DNA of 64,000 bases from Shinella zoogloeoides (GCF_033705735.1 NZ_CP131130.1:1801001-1865000), one strand, 5' to 3'. Shown: positions 7,963-16,632, numbered from the stretch's first letter. Notes: generated from the letters alone by a model not told the origin. Numbers and translations: made by a program.

Positions 7963-8723
7963 GCACGCCCCTTTCCGCCATCCTGACGCCGGAAAGCCTG
8001 CAATCGGGCGTGCCCGGTCCGCTCTACCTGAAGCTCCGCCAGACGCTGGAGGACGCCATCACCTCCGGCAAGCTGAATTACGGCGACGCCCTGCCGGCGG
8101 AACGCGACCTTGCCGACCATGCCAATGTCAGCCGCGTCACCGTGCGCAAGGCCGTCGACGATCTTGTCAAGGACGGCCTTCTGGTCCGCCGCCACGGCTC
8201 CGGCACCTTCGTCGCAAAGCCGGTCTCCAAGGTGCAGCAGTCGCTCTCGCGCCTCACCTCCTTCACCGAGGACATGGCACGGCGCGGCCTGACGACGCGC
8301 GCCGAGTGGATCGACCGCGGCCTCTTCCATCCCTCGCCCGACGAGATGATGATGCTCGGCCTGCCCGCCGACGCGCTCGTCGCCCGCCTCGGGCGCCTGC
8401 GCGTTGCCGACGACATGCCGCTCGCCATCGAGCGCGCCTGCATCTCCGCCGAGTTCCTGCCCGATCCCATGCAGGTGCAGGGCTCGCTCTATGCCGCGCT
8501 GGAAAAGCGCGGCTGCCGCCCGGTACGCGCCGTGCAGCGCATCTCCGCCTACAACATGAAGGACCCGGACGCCTCGATGCTCGGCGTGCCGCCGGGTGCG
8601 GCAGGCCTTTCCATCGAGCGCATCTCCTATCTGCGCACCGGCCGGGTCGTCGAGTTCACCCGCTCCATCTACCGCGGCGACGCCTACGACTTCGTCGCCG
8701 AACTGACGCTGTCCGACACGTGA
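7959..8723 (+). CDS. GntR-family (HutC/NagR-type) transcriptional regulator
   Basis: This 254-residue regulator has an N-terminal winged helix (residues about 19-85; PLYLKLRQTLEDAITSGKL, then LPAERDLADHANVSRVTVRKAVDDL) and a C-terminal UTRA ligand domain (about 95-240). The family senses phosphorylated sugars such as GlcNAc-6-P or GlcN-6-P. Its ATG overlaps the kinase stop codon (ATGA). The two mirrored GGTAT-rich operators at 6904-6922 and 7036-7054 are the obvious candidate targets, which would give joint control of both arms and autoregulation. The binding is inferred from position only. Confidence 0.9.
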   Translation: MSTPLSAILTPESLQSGVPGPLYLKLRQTLEDAITSGKLNYGDALPAERDLADHANVSRVTVRKAVDDLVKDGLLVRRHGSGTFVAKPVSKVQQSLSRLTSFTEDMARRGLTTRAEWIDRGLFHPSPDEMMMLGLPADALVARLGRLRVADDMPLAIERACISAEFLPDPMQVQGSLYAALEKRGCRPVRAVQRISAYNMKDPDASMLGVPPGAAGLSIERISYLRTGRVVEFTRSIYRGDAYDFVAELTLSDT

Positions 8724-8747
8724 GCGTCCAATCGCAAAGGGAATTCC

Positions 8748-9770
8748 ATGCAGACCAACATGCGAAAAGAGATCAATGAAATCCCCGAAGCGGCGGCCCG
8801 CCTGCTTGCCGGCTCCGCCGACGCCATCGCCGCTGCCGGCAAGGCGCTGCGCGAGCGCGACCCGCAGTTCTTCGTCACGGTCGCCCGCGGCTCTTCCGAC
8901 CATGCGGCCCTCTTCCTGAAATATGCGATCGAACTCACCGCCGGCCGGCCGGTCGCTTCCCTCGGCCCATCGCTCGCCTCGATCTACGGCGCGAAGCTGA
9001 AGCTCGGCGGCGGCGCCGCCATTGCCATCTCCCAGTCGGGCAAGAGCCCGGACATCGTCGCCATGGCCGATGGCGCCACGAAGGGCGGCGCGATCTCCAT
9101 CGCGCTCACCAACACGCTGCCCTCGCCGCTCGCCGATGCCTGCACCCATTCGCTCGATCTTTCGGCCGGCCCGGAAATCAGCGTCGCGGCGACGAAGTCC
9201 TATGTGAATTCCATCGTCGCCGGCCTTGCCGTGCTCGCCGAATGGACGGGCGACGCCGATCTCGACCGCGCCGTGAAGAACCTGCCGGAACAGTTCGCCA
9301 AGGCCGTCGCGCTCGACTGGTCCGAGCTTGCCGGCGACCTCAAGGACGCGCAGTCGCTCTATGTCCTCGGCCGCGGCCCGGGCCTTGCCATCGCGAGCGA
9401 GGCCGCGCTGAAGTTCAAGGAAACCTCGGGCATGCATGCCGAGGCCTATTCCTCGGCGGAAGTGCTGCACGGCCCCGTTGCCCTCGTCGGCCCCTCCTTC
9501 CCGGTGATCGCCCTTGCCGCCCGCGATGCGGCCGAAGCCTCCGTCACCGGCATGGCCGACAGCCTCGCCGAGCGCGGCGCCTATGTCGGCATCACCGCGG
9601 CCGGCGCCAAAAGCGCGCGAAAACTGCCCTTCGTCGCCACGGGACATCCGATCACCGACGCGCTGGCGCTGATCGTTCCCTTCTACGGCTTCGTCGAAGC
9701 CTGGTCGCGCGGGCGCGGCCTCGATCCCGACAAGCCGGTCAACCTCAAGAAAGTGACGGAAACCCGATGA
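8748..9770 (+). CDS. SIS-domain glucosamine-6-phosphate deaminase (NagB-II)
   Basis: This is a 340-residue protein with two SIS domains (about 35-165 and 200-330), related to the isomerase half of GlmS but without the glutaminase domain. NagB-II enzymes convert GlcN-6-P to fructose-6-P and ammonia. Visible sugar-phosphate motifs are ARGSSDHAALFLKY, ISQSGKSPDIV and VLGRGPGLAIASEAALKFKE. The ribosome site AAGGGAATTCC precedes the ATG at 8748. Position between the regulator and nagA and a four-base overlap with nagA support the assignment over AgaS, its closest alternative. Confidence 0.88.
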   Translation: MQTNMRKEINEIPEAAARLLAGSADAIAAAGKALRERDPQFFVTVARGSSDHAALFLKYAIELTAGRPVASLGPSLASIYGAKLKLGGGAAIAISQSGKSPDIVAMADGATKGGAISIALTNTLPSPLADACTHSLDLSAGPEISVAATKSYVNSIVAGLAVLAEWTGDADLDRAVKNLPEQFAKAVALDWSELAGDLKDAQSLYVLGRGPGLAIASEAALKFKETSGMHAEAYSSAEVLHGPVALVGPSFPVIALAARDAAEASVTGMADSLAERGAYVGITAAGAKSARKLPFVATGHPITDALALIVPFYGFVEAWSRGRGLDPDKPVNLKKVTETR

Positions 9771-10927
9771 CAGCCCTCACCGCCATTACCGGAGCCCGGA
9801 TCTTCGACGGCAATCTGTGGCATGACGACAGCGCGCTTATCGTCGAGGGCGGCAAGGTCGCCGCCATCGCCGCGCTGCGCGACGTGCCGGCCGACGCCCG
9901 GATCGTGCCGATGGACGGGCTTTCGCTCGTTCCCGGCTTCATCGATCTCCAGGTCAATGGCGGCGGCGGCGTGCTGCTCAACGAGCAGCACAATGTCGAG
10001 GGCATCCGCACCATGTGCGCCGCCCATGCCCGGTTCGGCACCACCGGCCTTCTGCCGACGCTGATCACCGACAACCGCGAGGTGACCGCGAAGACCATCG
10101 CGGCCGGCCTTGCGGCGCACGAAGCGGGCGTGCCCGGCTTCCTCGGCCTGCATCTCGAAGGCCCGCATCTTTCCATCGCCCGCAAGGGCGCACACGACCC
10201 GGCCCTCATCCGGCCGATGGAACAGGCAGACCTCGAGCGCACCATCGCCGCCCGCAAGGGCCTCGATACCCTGCTGATGACGCTCGCGCCGGAAAACGCG
10301 ACCAACGAGCAGATCGCCGCGCTCCATGCGGCCGGCGTCACCGTCAGCCTCGGCCATTCCGACAGCAGCTATGCCACGGCGGCGGCGGCCGTCGAGGCGG
10401 GCGCGCACATGATGACGCATCTCTTCAACGCCATGAGCCAGCTCGGCAACCGCGAGCCCGGCATGGTCGGCGCGGCGCTCGATCTTGGCCATGTCAATGC
10501 CGGCCTGATCGCCGACGGCTACCATGTCCACCCCGTCGCCATCCGCGCGGCGCTCCGGGCAAAGCGCGGCCCCGGCCGCATCTTCCTCGTCACCGACGCC
10601 ATGTCGCCCATCGGCACGGACATGACGAGCTTCTTCCTCAATGGCCGCGAGATCTTCCGCGAGGGCGGGCGCCTGACGCTGGCCGACGGCACGCTCGCCG
10701 GCGCGGACATCGATATGGCCTCCTGCGTGCGCTACATGCGCGACGCCGTGGGCATCGATATGGAAGAGGCCCTGCGCATGGCCTCGCTCTATCCCGCCGA
10801 GGCCATCGGCATGACCGGCCGCAAGGGCCGCCTCACCCATGGCCACGACGCCGATTTCGCGGTCATCGACGACGGCGTGAATGTCCTGTCGACCTGGATC
10901 GGCGGCACTCCGGTCTTCAATGCCTGA
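9767..10927 (+). CDS. nagA: N-acetylglucosamine-6-phosphate deacetylase (NagA)
   Basis: NagA removes acetate from GlcNAc-6-P to give GlcN-6-P. It has 386 residues, normal for the family. The amidohydrolase motifs are all present: PGFIDLQVNGGGG near residue 57, HLEGPHLS with the metal-binding Glu, SLGHSDSSY and HLFNAMS with the two His ligands, and VTDAMSP with the catalytic Asp. The ATG at 9767 overlaps the stop of the deaminase gene; a longer in-frame extension lies inside the deaminase gene and is not real. Together with MurQ, the kinase and NagB-II it completes the route from MurNAc/GlcNAc to fructose-6-P. Confidence 0.95.
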   Translation: MTALTAITGARIFDGNLWHDDSALIVEGGKVAAIAALRDVPADARIVPMDGLSLVPGFIDLQVNGGGGVLLNEQHNVEGIRTMCAAHARFGTTGLLPTLITDNREVTAKTIAAGLAAHEAGVPGFLGLHLEGPHLSIARKGAHDPALIRPMEQADLERTIAARKGLDTLLMTLAPENATNEQIAALHAAGVTVSLGHSDSSYATAAAAVEAGAHMMTHLFNAMSQLGNREPGMVGAALDLGHVNAGLIADGYHVHPVAIRAALRAKRGPGRIFLVTDAMSPIGTDMTSFFLNGREIFREGGRLTLADGTLAGADIDMASCVRYMRDAVGIDMEEALRMASLYPAEAIGMTGRKGRLTHGHDADFAVIDDGVNVLSTWIGGTPVFNA

Positions 10928-11017
10928 TGCGTGACGGCCCCGCCGCTCTCCTTGCGGACAGCGGCGGAATCGGCTCTACCCGAGCCCAGCAGGATAGAAT
11001 TTGTCCGGGAGCGGTAC

Positions 11018-12073
11018 ATGCAATTGATCTTCGACGGCCACAACGATGTTCTCCTTCGGCTCTGGGAGCATGCGCGGGAGGGGATCGATCCCGTCGCCGA
11101 ATTCGCCCACGGAACCGACAAGGGCCATATCGACGCCCCGCGCGCCCTGAAGGGCGGCCTTGCCGGCGGCTTCTGCGCCATGTTCATCCCGCCGAACGAG
11201 GACTATCCGGCGCGTAAAGTCGATGCGAACGGCCATTACAGCATTCCGATGGTTGGTCCGCTGGAGCAGCCCGCCGCGCTCGCCACCGCGCTCGAAATGG
11301 CCGCCATCGCCTTCCGGCTGGAACGCGCCGGCGCGCTTTCGATCTGCCGCTCCACCGCCGATATCCGCGCCGCCATGGAGGCCCGCCGCTTCGCCGCCGT
11401 GCTGCATATCGAGGGCTGCGAGCCGATCGCAGAGGACCTCTCGACGCTGGAGACGCTCTACGCCGCGGGCCTGCGCTCGCTCGGCCCGGTCTGGAGCCGG
11501 CACAACCGCTTCGGCCACGGCGTGCCCTTCGCCTTCCCCTCCTCGCCCGATACCGGCCCCGGCCTCACCCCGGCCGGCGTCGCGCTGGTGAAGGAATGCG
11601 ACCGGCTCGGCATCATGATCGACCTTGCCCACATCACCGAAAAGGGCTTCTGGGACGTGGCGCGCGAAAGCAGCCAGCCGCTCGTCGCCACCCATTCCAA
11701 CGCCCATGCGCTGACGCCGATCTCGCGCAACCTCACCGACCGCCAGCTCGATGCGATCCGCGAGCGCAAGGGCATTGCCGGCCTCAACTACGCGACCACG
11801 ATGCTGCGCGCCGACGGCATGGAGAATGCCGACACGCCGCTCTCCGACATGGTTCGCCATATCGACCATATGGTGGAGCGCATGGGCATCGACTGCGTGG
11901 CGATCGGCTCGGACTTCGACGGCGCGACGATCCCCGCCGCCATCGGCGATGCGGCCGGCAACCAGGCGCTGGTCGAGGCGCTGCGCGCCGCCGGCTACGG
12001 CGAGGACGACCTTGCGAAACTCTGCCGCGAGAACTGGCTGCGGCTTTTGAAAACCGTCTGGCGCGAAGCCTGA
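11018..12073 (+). CDS. Membrane dipeptidase family protein (peptidase M19)
   Basis: This is a 351-residue zinc-type dipeptidase of the renal dipeptidase fold. Metal ligands are visible in FDGHNDVL (His8, Asp10), HIEGCEPI (bridging Glu, about 131), DLAHITEKGFWD and ATHSNAHAL, and the C-terminal AIGSDFDGA holds the catalytic-site Asp. No signal peptide is seen, so it should be cytoplasmic. The start at 11018 has a GGGAG site. M19 enzymes hydrolyse dipeptides, often with a D-residue at the C-terminal side, which would suit peptides from peptidoglycan. In this operon that is an attractive but unproved role. Confidence 0.88.
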   Translation: MQLIFDGHNDVLLRLWEHAREGIDPVAEFAHGTDKGHIDAPRALKGGLAGGFCAMFIPPNEDYPARKVDANGHYSIPMVGPLEQPAALATALEMAAIAFRLERAGALSICRSTADIRAAMEARRFAAVLHIEGCEPIAEDLSTLETLYAAGLRSLGPVWSRHNRFGHGVPFAFPSSPDTGPGLTPAGVALVKECDRLGIMIDLAHITEKGFWDVARESSQPLVATHSNAHALTPISRNLTDRQLDAIRERKGIAGLNYATTMLRADGMENADTPLSDMVRHIDHMVERMGIDCVAIGSDFDGATIPAAIGDAAGNQALVEALRAAGYGEDDLAKLCRENWLRLLKTVWREA

Positions 12074-12094
12074 CGAACAATACGGACAGATTAC

Positions 12095-12841
12095 ATGACC
12101 AAGCCCCTCATCGAACTCTGCGTCGAAGGCATCGACGGTTTCCTCGCGGCCCAGGAGGCCGGCGCCGACCGGGTGGAGCTCTGCGCGAGCCTGATGGAGG
12201 GCGGCCTGACGCCGAGCCTCGCGACGATCCGCGCCGCCGTGAAGGCCGCGCGCATTCCCGTCCACGTCATCATCCGCCCGCGCGGCGGCGACTTCCTCTA
12301 TTCGGATACCGAATTCGAGACCATGGTCGAGGACATCAGGGCGCTGAAAAGCGAGGGCGTCTCCGGCGTCGTGATCGGCTGCCTCACGCCGGACGGCCGG
12401 ATCGATGAGGAACGCACCCGCGCGCTGGTCGAGGCGGCACGGCCCATGTCGGTCACCTGCCACCGCGCCTTCGACATGACGGCGGATGCCGGCGAGGCGC
12501 TGGAGGCCCTGATCCGCTGCGGCATCGACCGCGTGCTGACCTCCGGCCAGCGCGACACCGCCGTCGAAGGCATTGCCATCCTGAGAAGCGCGGTCGAGCA
12601 GGCCGCCGGCCGCATCGTCATCATGGGCTGCGGCGCGCTCGACGCCGGCAACATCCGCAAGGTCCGCGACGAGGCCGGCCTTGCCGAGATGCATTTCGCG
12701 GCGCTGACGACCGTACCGAGCGGCATGGTCTTCCGCAATCCGCATGTCGGCATGGGCGGCACCGAGAAGGACCGCGAATACGAACTGACATTGACGGACA
12801 AGGACGCCGTCCGGGCGACCATCGCCGCCGCAAAATCCTGA
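12095..12841 (+). CDS. cutC: CutC family protein
   Basis: This is a TIM-barrel protein of 248 residues, normal CutC length. The family features LIELCVEGIDGFLAAQEAG, ADRVELCASLMEGGLTPS, HVIIRPRGGDFLY and CHRAFDM are all present, as is the C-terminal HFAALTTV region. CutC was named for copper homeostasis, but its biochemical role is unsettled. Here it is the last gene of an amino-sugar operon, 21 bases after the dipeptidase and far from any copper gene except a Sco1-like gene 2 kb away. This context hints at an enzymatic role linked to sugars or muropeptides rather than copper; that is inference. Confidence 0.9.
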   Translation: MTKPLIELCVEGIDGFLAAQEAGADRVELCASLMEGGLTPSLATIRAAVKAARIPVHVIIRPRGGDFLYSDTEFETMVEDIRALKSEGVSGVVIGCLTPDGRIDEERTRALVEAARPMSVTCHRAFDMTADAGEALEALIRCGIDRVLTSGQRDTAVEGIAILRSAVEQAAGRIVIMGCGALDAGNIRKVRDEAGLAEMHFAALTTVPSGMVFRNPHVGMGGTEKDREYELTLTDKDAVRATIAAAKS

Positions 12842-12903
12842 CGTGCCATCTTGCGGGCAGCGGTCGGTTATCCCTACCTTTCACGGGAACAAGGAGACCT
12901 GCC

Positions 12904-13407
12904 ATGTACATGCCTTCTGCCCCTGCCTGCCTGCGCACCGCGCTTGCCGCCGGCCTGCTGGCCGTCGCCGCTCTTCCTGCCGCCGCCGATACGGTGGGCA
13001 AGGTCGGCGTCGACTGGATCGGCAACGATATCTATGTCGATGCGGTGAGCGATCCCAAGGTCTCCGGCGTGACGTGCCATGTCACCTATTTCGACCGCTC
13101 GGTCATCGACCGCCTGCAGAAGGGCAACTGGTTCGAGGACCCGTCGAATAATGCCATCTCCTGCCAGCAGACAGGCCCGATCACCATCGACGATATCGAT
13201 CTTTCCCGCGGCGGCGAGGAGGTCTTCAAGGCCGGCCTGTCGCTGATCTGGAAATCGCTGATCGTCACGCGCGTCTACGACAGAAAGAACGACACGCTGA
13301 TCTATCTCGCCCATTCGCGCGAGGTGGTGAACGGCTCGGCGAAGATGTCGATCTCGACCGTCCCGCTCTATGGCGAGACCGTGACCTGGACCAGGGGCAA
13401 ACCATGA
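12904..13407 (+). CDS. CreA family periplasmic protein
   Basis: This is an exported protein of 167 residues with a signal peptide ending near residue 29 (LPAAA). The mature part matches the CreA family: GKVGVDWIGNDIYVDAVSDP, then VSGVTCHVTYFDRS, AISCQQTGPI and a KSLIVTRVYDRKNDTLIYL segment. Two cysteines are conserved and may form a disulfide. The function of CreA is unknown. AAGGAG stands 8 bases before the ATG at 12904; an ATG two codons on is possible. It follows cutC by 62 bases but looks like an independent gene. Confidence 0.85.
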   Translation: MYMPSAPACLRTALAAGLLAVAALPAAADTVGKVGVDWIGNDIYVDAVSDPKVSGVTCHVTYFDRSVIDRLQKGNWFEDPSNNAISCQQTGPITIDDIDLSRGGEEVFKAGLSLIWKSLIVTRVYDRKNDTLIYLAHSREVVNGSAKMSISTVPLYGETVTWTRGKP

Positions 13408-13438
13408 AAAACGCCCCGGCCGTCATTGGCTCGGGGCG
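13408..13438 (-). terminator. Intrinsic terminator of the small secreted-protein gene
   Basis: On the minus strand a CGCCCCG / CGGGGCG stem is followed directly by TTTTT. It lies 24 bases past the stop of the minus-strand gene at 13462-13815 and abuts the stop codon of the convergent CreA-family gene. Confidence 0.7.
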
Positions 13439-13461
13439 CGGTTCGCGGAACGGCAAGGCAT

Positions 13462-13815
13462 CTACCTCACATAGACGATCTTGCTGCCGTCGGCCGCCGT
13501 TTTGATTTCGACGACATTGTTGAGCTGGACGTTCTTGGAAGCAAGAAGCGCCGTCAGGTCCGGGTTGGACTGGAGTTCAGCCTGCACCCGCTCGACCGAG
13601 GCCGGATCGTTCATCCGGTGAGAGAGGCGGTCGAATTCGCCGCGCTGGCTCTGGTCCATTTCCAGCGTCGACATCTGCACGACACTCACGTTGTCGGTGC
13701 CGATCGAGCCGGTGGTCATCCTGTCCGCATCCATGCCCTGCTGGGCATAGGCGACGCCTGCAACGGGCGACACGGCGAGAAGCGAGGCAAGGGCGATCGT
13801 AACTGTCCTGTTCAT
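13462..13815 (-). CDS. Small secreted protein of unknown function
   Basis: This is an exported protein of 117 residues with a clear signal peptide (NRTVTIALASLLAVSPVAG, cleavage after VAYA). The mature part is acidic and polar with no cysteine. It contains a GSIGTDNVSVVQMSTLEM stretch and ends in NNVVEIKTAADGSKIVYVR. The start at 13815 is preferred because GGAGA lies 7 bases upstream; the ATG at 13821 is too close to it. I do not recognise a named family. Similar small periplasmic proteins are common in Rhizobiaceae. It has its own terminator and no operon partner. Confidence 0.7.
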   Translation of the reverse strand: MNRTVTIALASLLAVSPVAGVAYAQQGMDADRMTTGSIGTDNVSVVQMSTLEMDQSQRGEFDRLSHRMNDPASVERVQAELQSNPDLTALLASKNVQLNNVVEIKTAADGSKIVYVR

Positions 13816-13910
13816 TGTCATTCTCCACTGTTTTCATTTGCGGAAGCATGGAGAAAACGGGAGGAGTCTCGTTTGGTTCCTCATGGATTTTCACGAGAAC
13901 GTGCGCAGCC

Positions 13911-13944
13911 GAAAGCGCCCGGCGGAGACGACGGGCGCTTTCGC
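13911..13944 (-). terminator. Strong hairpin after cheW
   Basis: CGAAAGCGCCCG (13911-13922) and CGGGCGCTTTCG (13933-13944) are a perfect 12-bp inverted repeat, 22 bases after the cheW stop. The 3' side of the stem ends in UUUCG but no longer U-run follows. It is a probable terminator. Confidence 0.6.
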
Positions 13945-13966
13945 TGAAATTCCGGTGCCTTCGGCC

Positions 13967-14431
13967 TCAGGCGGCCTGGGCGAGTTCGTCGGCGATGACG
14001 GTGTCGAGGTTGAGGAAGCAGACCATCGACTTTTCCAGCGCCACGATGCCGCGGCAGAAGGCGCGCTGGGCTTCCGGGATGATCTCCGGCGCCGGCTGCA
14101 GGGCCTCGCTCTTGATGGTCATCATGTCGGAGACCTGCTCGACGAGGAGGCCGACCAGCTTGCCGGCGATATCCGTGACGATGATCGCAGAGCGCTCGGA
14201 CGGCTCGGTCATCTTCATGCCGAGACGGCAGGCCATGTCGATGACCGGGATCACCGCGCCGCGCAGGTTGATGAGGCCGAGCACATAGGGCGGCGTGTGC
14301 GGCATCGGCGTCACCGGCGCCCAGCCGCGGATTTCGCGGATGGCCATGATGTCGATGCAGAATTCCTGCTCGCCGAGATGGAAGGAAACGATTTCGAGAT
14401 AGGCGCCGGACTGCTTGATGGCGTTGGACAT
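13967..14431 (-). CDS. cheW: Chemotaxis coupling protein CheW
   Basis: CheW links chemoreceptors to the CheA kinase at the cytoplasmic face of the membrane. The 154-residue product is one CheW domain: EFCIDIMAIREIRGW, then the conserved VLGLINLRGAVIPVIDM, and VGLLVEQVSDM. The ATG at 14431 has AGAGG 8 bases upstream; a TTG two codons earlier is less likely. It stands alone, with no receptor or cheA nearby. That is common for extra cheW copies in rhizobia, whose main che operon is elsewhere. Confidence 0.93.
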   Translation of the reverse strand: MSNAIKQSGAYLEIVSFHLGEQEFCIDIMAIREIRGWAPVTPMPHTPPYVLGLINLRGAVIPVIDMACRLGMKMTEPSERSAIIVTDIAGKLVGLLVEQVSDMMTIKSEALQPAPEIIPEAQRAFCRGIVALEKSMVCFLNLDTVIADELAQAA

Positions 14432-14686
14432 GGACAAGACCTCTTCCCGACGAGGGAGCGAACTGTGAGAGATGCGCGGCGCGCCGTTCGGCGTGCGGCG
14501 GACGTCATGTCCCGGAGCCCGAGGGCCTGATGCGCGTCATGGCAAGGTGACAAAGAGAGATTAAACAATGCCTAAGGAAACCTTGCAGAATGAGGTATTC
14601 CGGCCGGTTTCGGCACATCGAAACGCCTGACGTAGCGGCAGGCCGGGGCGGTTTCGAACATGGCCGTTCCGTGCTATGGTCCGGCC

Positions 14687-14845
14687 ATGGACAAGACAGC
14701 CCGCCGATATACCGTCGTTCCCGCCGCGCTGGTCGCGCTCGGGCTCGCCGTCATGGTCGCGACGGCGGCCTTTGCCGGCTGGCTGGAGCACGGCACGGCG
14801 ATCTTCCTCAGCCTTGCCGAATCCGGCATGTCTTGGTGCTTCTGA
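14687..14845 (+). CDS. Small membrane protein, 52 residues
   Basis: A short reading frame starts with MDKTARRYTVVPAAL and consists mainly of one hydrophobic helix (residues 11-30), followed by GWLEHGTAIFLSLAESGMSW and a terminal Cys-Phe. A basic N-terminus before the helix predicts N-in topology. The amphipathic tail with a closing cysteine is reminiscent of small conserved rhizobial membrane proteins, but I cannot name the family. No strong ribosome site is seen, so translation is not certain. Confidence 0.5.
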   Translation: MDKTARRYTVVPAALVALGLAVMVATAAFAGWLEHGTAIFLSLAESGMSWCF

Positions 14846-15072
14846 TCACAATCGCGCGAGCCCTTCCGCTTTGCCGGCATTGCGGCAATTGGCGCGTTTG
14901 CGCGCCCTGCGCCGAAGGACTATGACACCGGGCGAGCGGCGTTGCCGACATGAGCATTTCCAGCCGAAGCGGGATCGCTTCGGCGCCGGACAATGCGGCG
15001 AAACAAAGAGTTGGGGCGCTTTCGCGATTCGAAGAAAAGCGGAAATGCTCCGGAGCCCACCGAAGGACTGCC

Positions 15073-15672
15073 ATGAAGACCCTGCGCCTCGTACTCTGGA
15101 TCGCCGTCGCGCTCGTCGCCGGCCTGCTCGGCTGGTTCACGCTGGAAATGACCCGCTCCAAGGACCAGGTGGCGAGCGGCCCCTTCGGCGTGCCCTTCGA
15201 ACTCGTCGCCCAGGACGGCAAGCCGATCACAGAGAAGGCCTTCACCGGCAAGCCGACGGCCCTCTTCTTCGGCTTCACCCATTGCCCGGAAGTCTGCCCG
15301 ACGACGCTCTTCGAGCTCAACGGCTGGCTCGACAAGGTCGACCCGGACGGCAGCAAGCTGCAGGCCTATTTCGTCACCGTCGACCCGGAGCGCGATACGC
15401 CCGAGCTGATGGGCCAGTATGTCGGCAACGTCTCCAAGCGCATCACCGGCATTTCCGGCCCGCCGGCCAAGGTGCTGGACATGGTCAAGGGCTTCCGCGT
15501 CTATTACCGCAAGGTGCCGCTCGACGAGGAGAAGCCGGACGGCGACTACACGATGGACCACACGGCCTCCGTATTCCTGCTCGACGCGACCGGCCGCTTC
15601 ACCGGCACGATCTCCTATGGCGAAAACCCGGACGTCGCCGAAAAGAAGCTCGCCAACCTGATCAAGGGATAA
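15073..15672 (+). CDS. Sco1/SenC family copper chaperone/thioredoxin-like protein
   Basis: This membrane-anchored periplasmic protein of 199 residues has an N-terminal helix (residues 4-24). Its thioredoxin fold carries the copper-binding CPEVC motif (in GFTHCPEVCPTTLFEL) and the distal His in YTMDHTASVF, the full set of Sco1 ligands. Family members insert copper into the CuA site of cytochrome oxidase. AAGGA stands before the ATG at 15073; open frame upstream of this has no Sco similarity. The cytochrome oxidase genes are not in this window. Confidence 0.92.
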   Translation: MKTLRLVLWIAVALVAGLLGWFTLEMTRSKDQVASGPFGVPFELVAQDGKPITEKAFTGKPTALFFGFTHCPEVCPTTLFELNGWLDKVDPDGSKLQAYFVTVDPERDTPELMGQYVGNVSKRITGISGPPAKVLDMVKGFRVYYRKVPLDEEKPDGDYTMDHTASVFLLDATGRFTGTISYGENPDVAEKKLANLIKG

Positions 15673-15750
15673 GCGCGCTTACCGGCGATCCACCTTTGCC
15701 CTCGGCTTTCGGACATGCTAGGCGGACCTGAAACAACAGGAACCCGGCCC

Positions 15751-16632
15751 GTGAGCGAAATCCGCCTCTACATCAGCACCACCGAGCAAAAGGCGGAAGC
15801 GGCGCTTTCGCTGATGAGCGACGCCTTCGAGGAAGAGGGCTACGCCATCGCCACGATGGAGATCGACGAGAAGAACGACGTCTGGGAAGCCTCCGTCTAC
15901 ATGTTCCGGCCGGAAGAGGCGGAGATCCACGAACGCTTCGCCGCCCTGCTCGCCGCCGATTTCCCGGGCGTCGAGATCCAGCGCGAGGTTCTTCCCGATA
16001 TCGACTGGATCGCCAAGTCGCTCGAGGGCCTGAAGCCCGTGCGCGCCGGGCGCTTCGTCGTGCACGGCTCGCATGACCGCGGCACGGCACGCGCCGGCGA
16101 GATATCCATCGAGATCGATGCCGGGCAGGCCTTCGGCACCGGCCATCACGGCACGACGGCGGGCTGCCTGGAAGTCATCTTCGACGTGATGCGCAAGCGC
16201 AGGGTAAAGCGCGCGCTCGACCTTGGAACGGGCAGCGGCGTGCTGGCGATCGCCGCGCGCAAGCTCGCCCCCATCCGGGTGCTGGCGACCGACATCGACC
16301 CCATCGCCACCCGCGTCGCGCGCGAGAACGTGCGCCTCAACGGCATAGCCTCGGGCATCGCGCTGGAAACCGCGCCAGGCTTCCACTCCACCGCCTTCGG
16401 CCGCCACGGTCCGTTCGATCTGATCATCGCTAATATCCTCGCCCGCCCGCTGATGCGCATGGCCCCGCAACTGGCGGCGCAGCTCGCCCCGAACGGCGAC
16501 GTCATCCTGTCGGGTATCCTCGCCTCGCAACGCTGGAAGGTGCTCGCCGCCTATAACGGCGCGGGCCTGCGCCATGTGAAGACCATCTGGCGCGAAGGCT
16601 GGGTGACGATCCACCTCGACAATCGCCGCTAG
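15751..16632 (+). CDS. prmA: Ribosomal protein L11 methyltransferase
   Basis: PrmA trimethylates ribosomal protein L11 using S-adenosylmethionine. The GTG at 15751 is chosen because the rhizobial family begins SEIRLYISTTEQKAEAAL; an ATG at 15715 would add twelve unrelated residues. The protein has 293 residues. The substrate-binding N-terminal domain is followed by AFGTGHHGTTAGCLE, SAM motif I LDLGTGSGVLAIAA and the methyltransferase motif DLIIANILARPL. It is a single gene, and a modest hairpin at 16658-16676 follows it. Confidence 0.93.
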   Translation: MSEIRLYISTTEQKAEAALSLMSDAFEEEGYAIATMEIDEKNDVWEASVYMFRPEEAEIHERFAALLAADFPGVEIQREVLPDIDWIAKSLEGLKPVRAGRFVVHGSHDRGTARAGEISIEIDAGQAFGTGHHGTTAGCLEVIFDVMRKRRVKRALDLGTGSGVLAIAARKLAPIRVLATDIDPIATRVARENVRLNGIASGIALETAPGFHSTAFGRHGPFDLIIANILARPLMRMAPQLAAQLAPNGDVILSGILASQRWKVLAAYNGAGLRHVKTIWREGWVTIHLDNRR

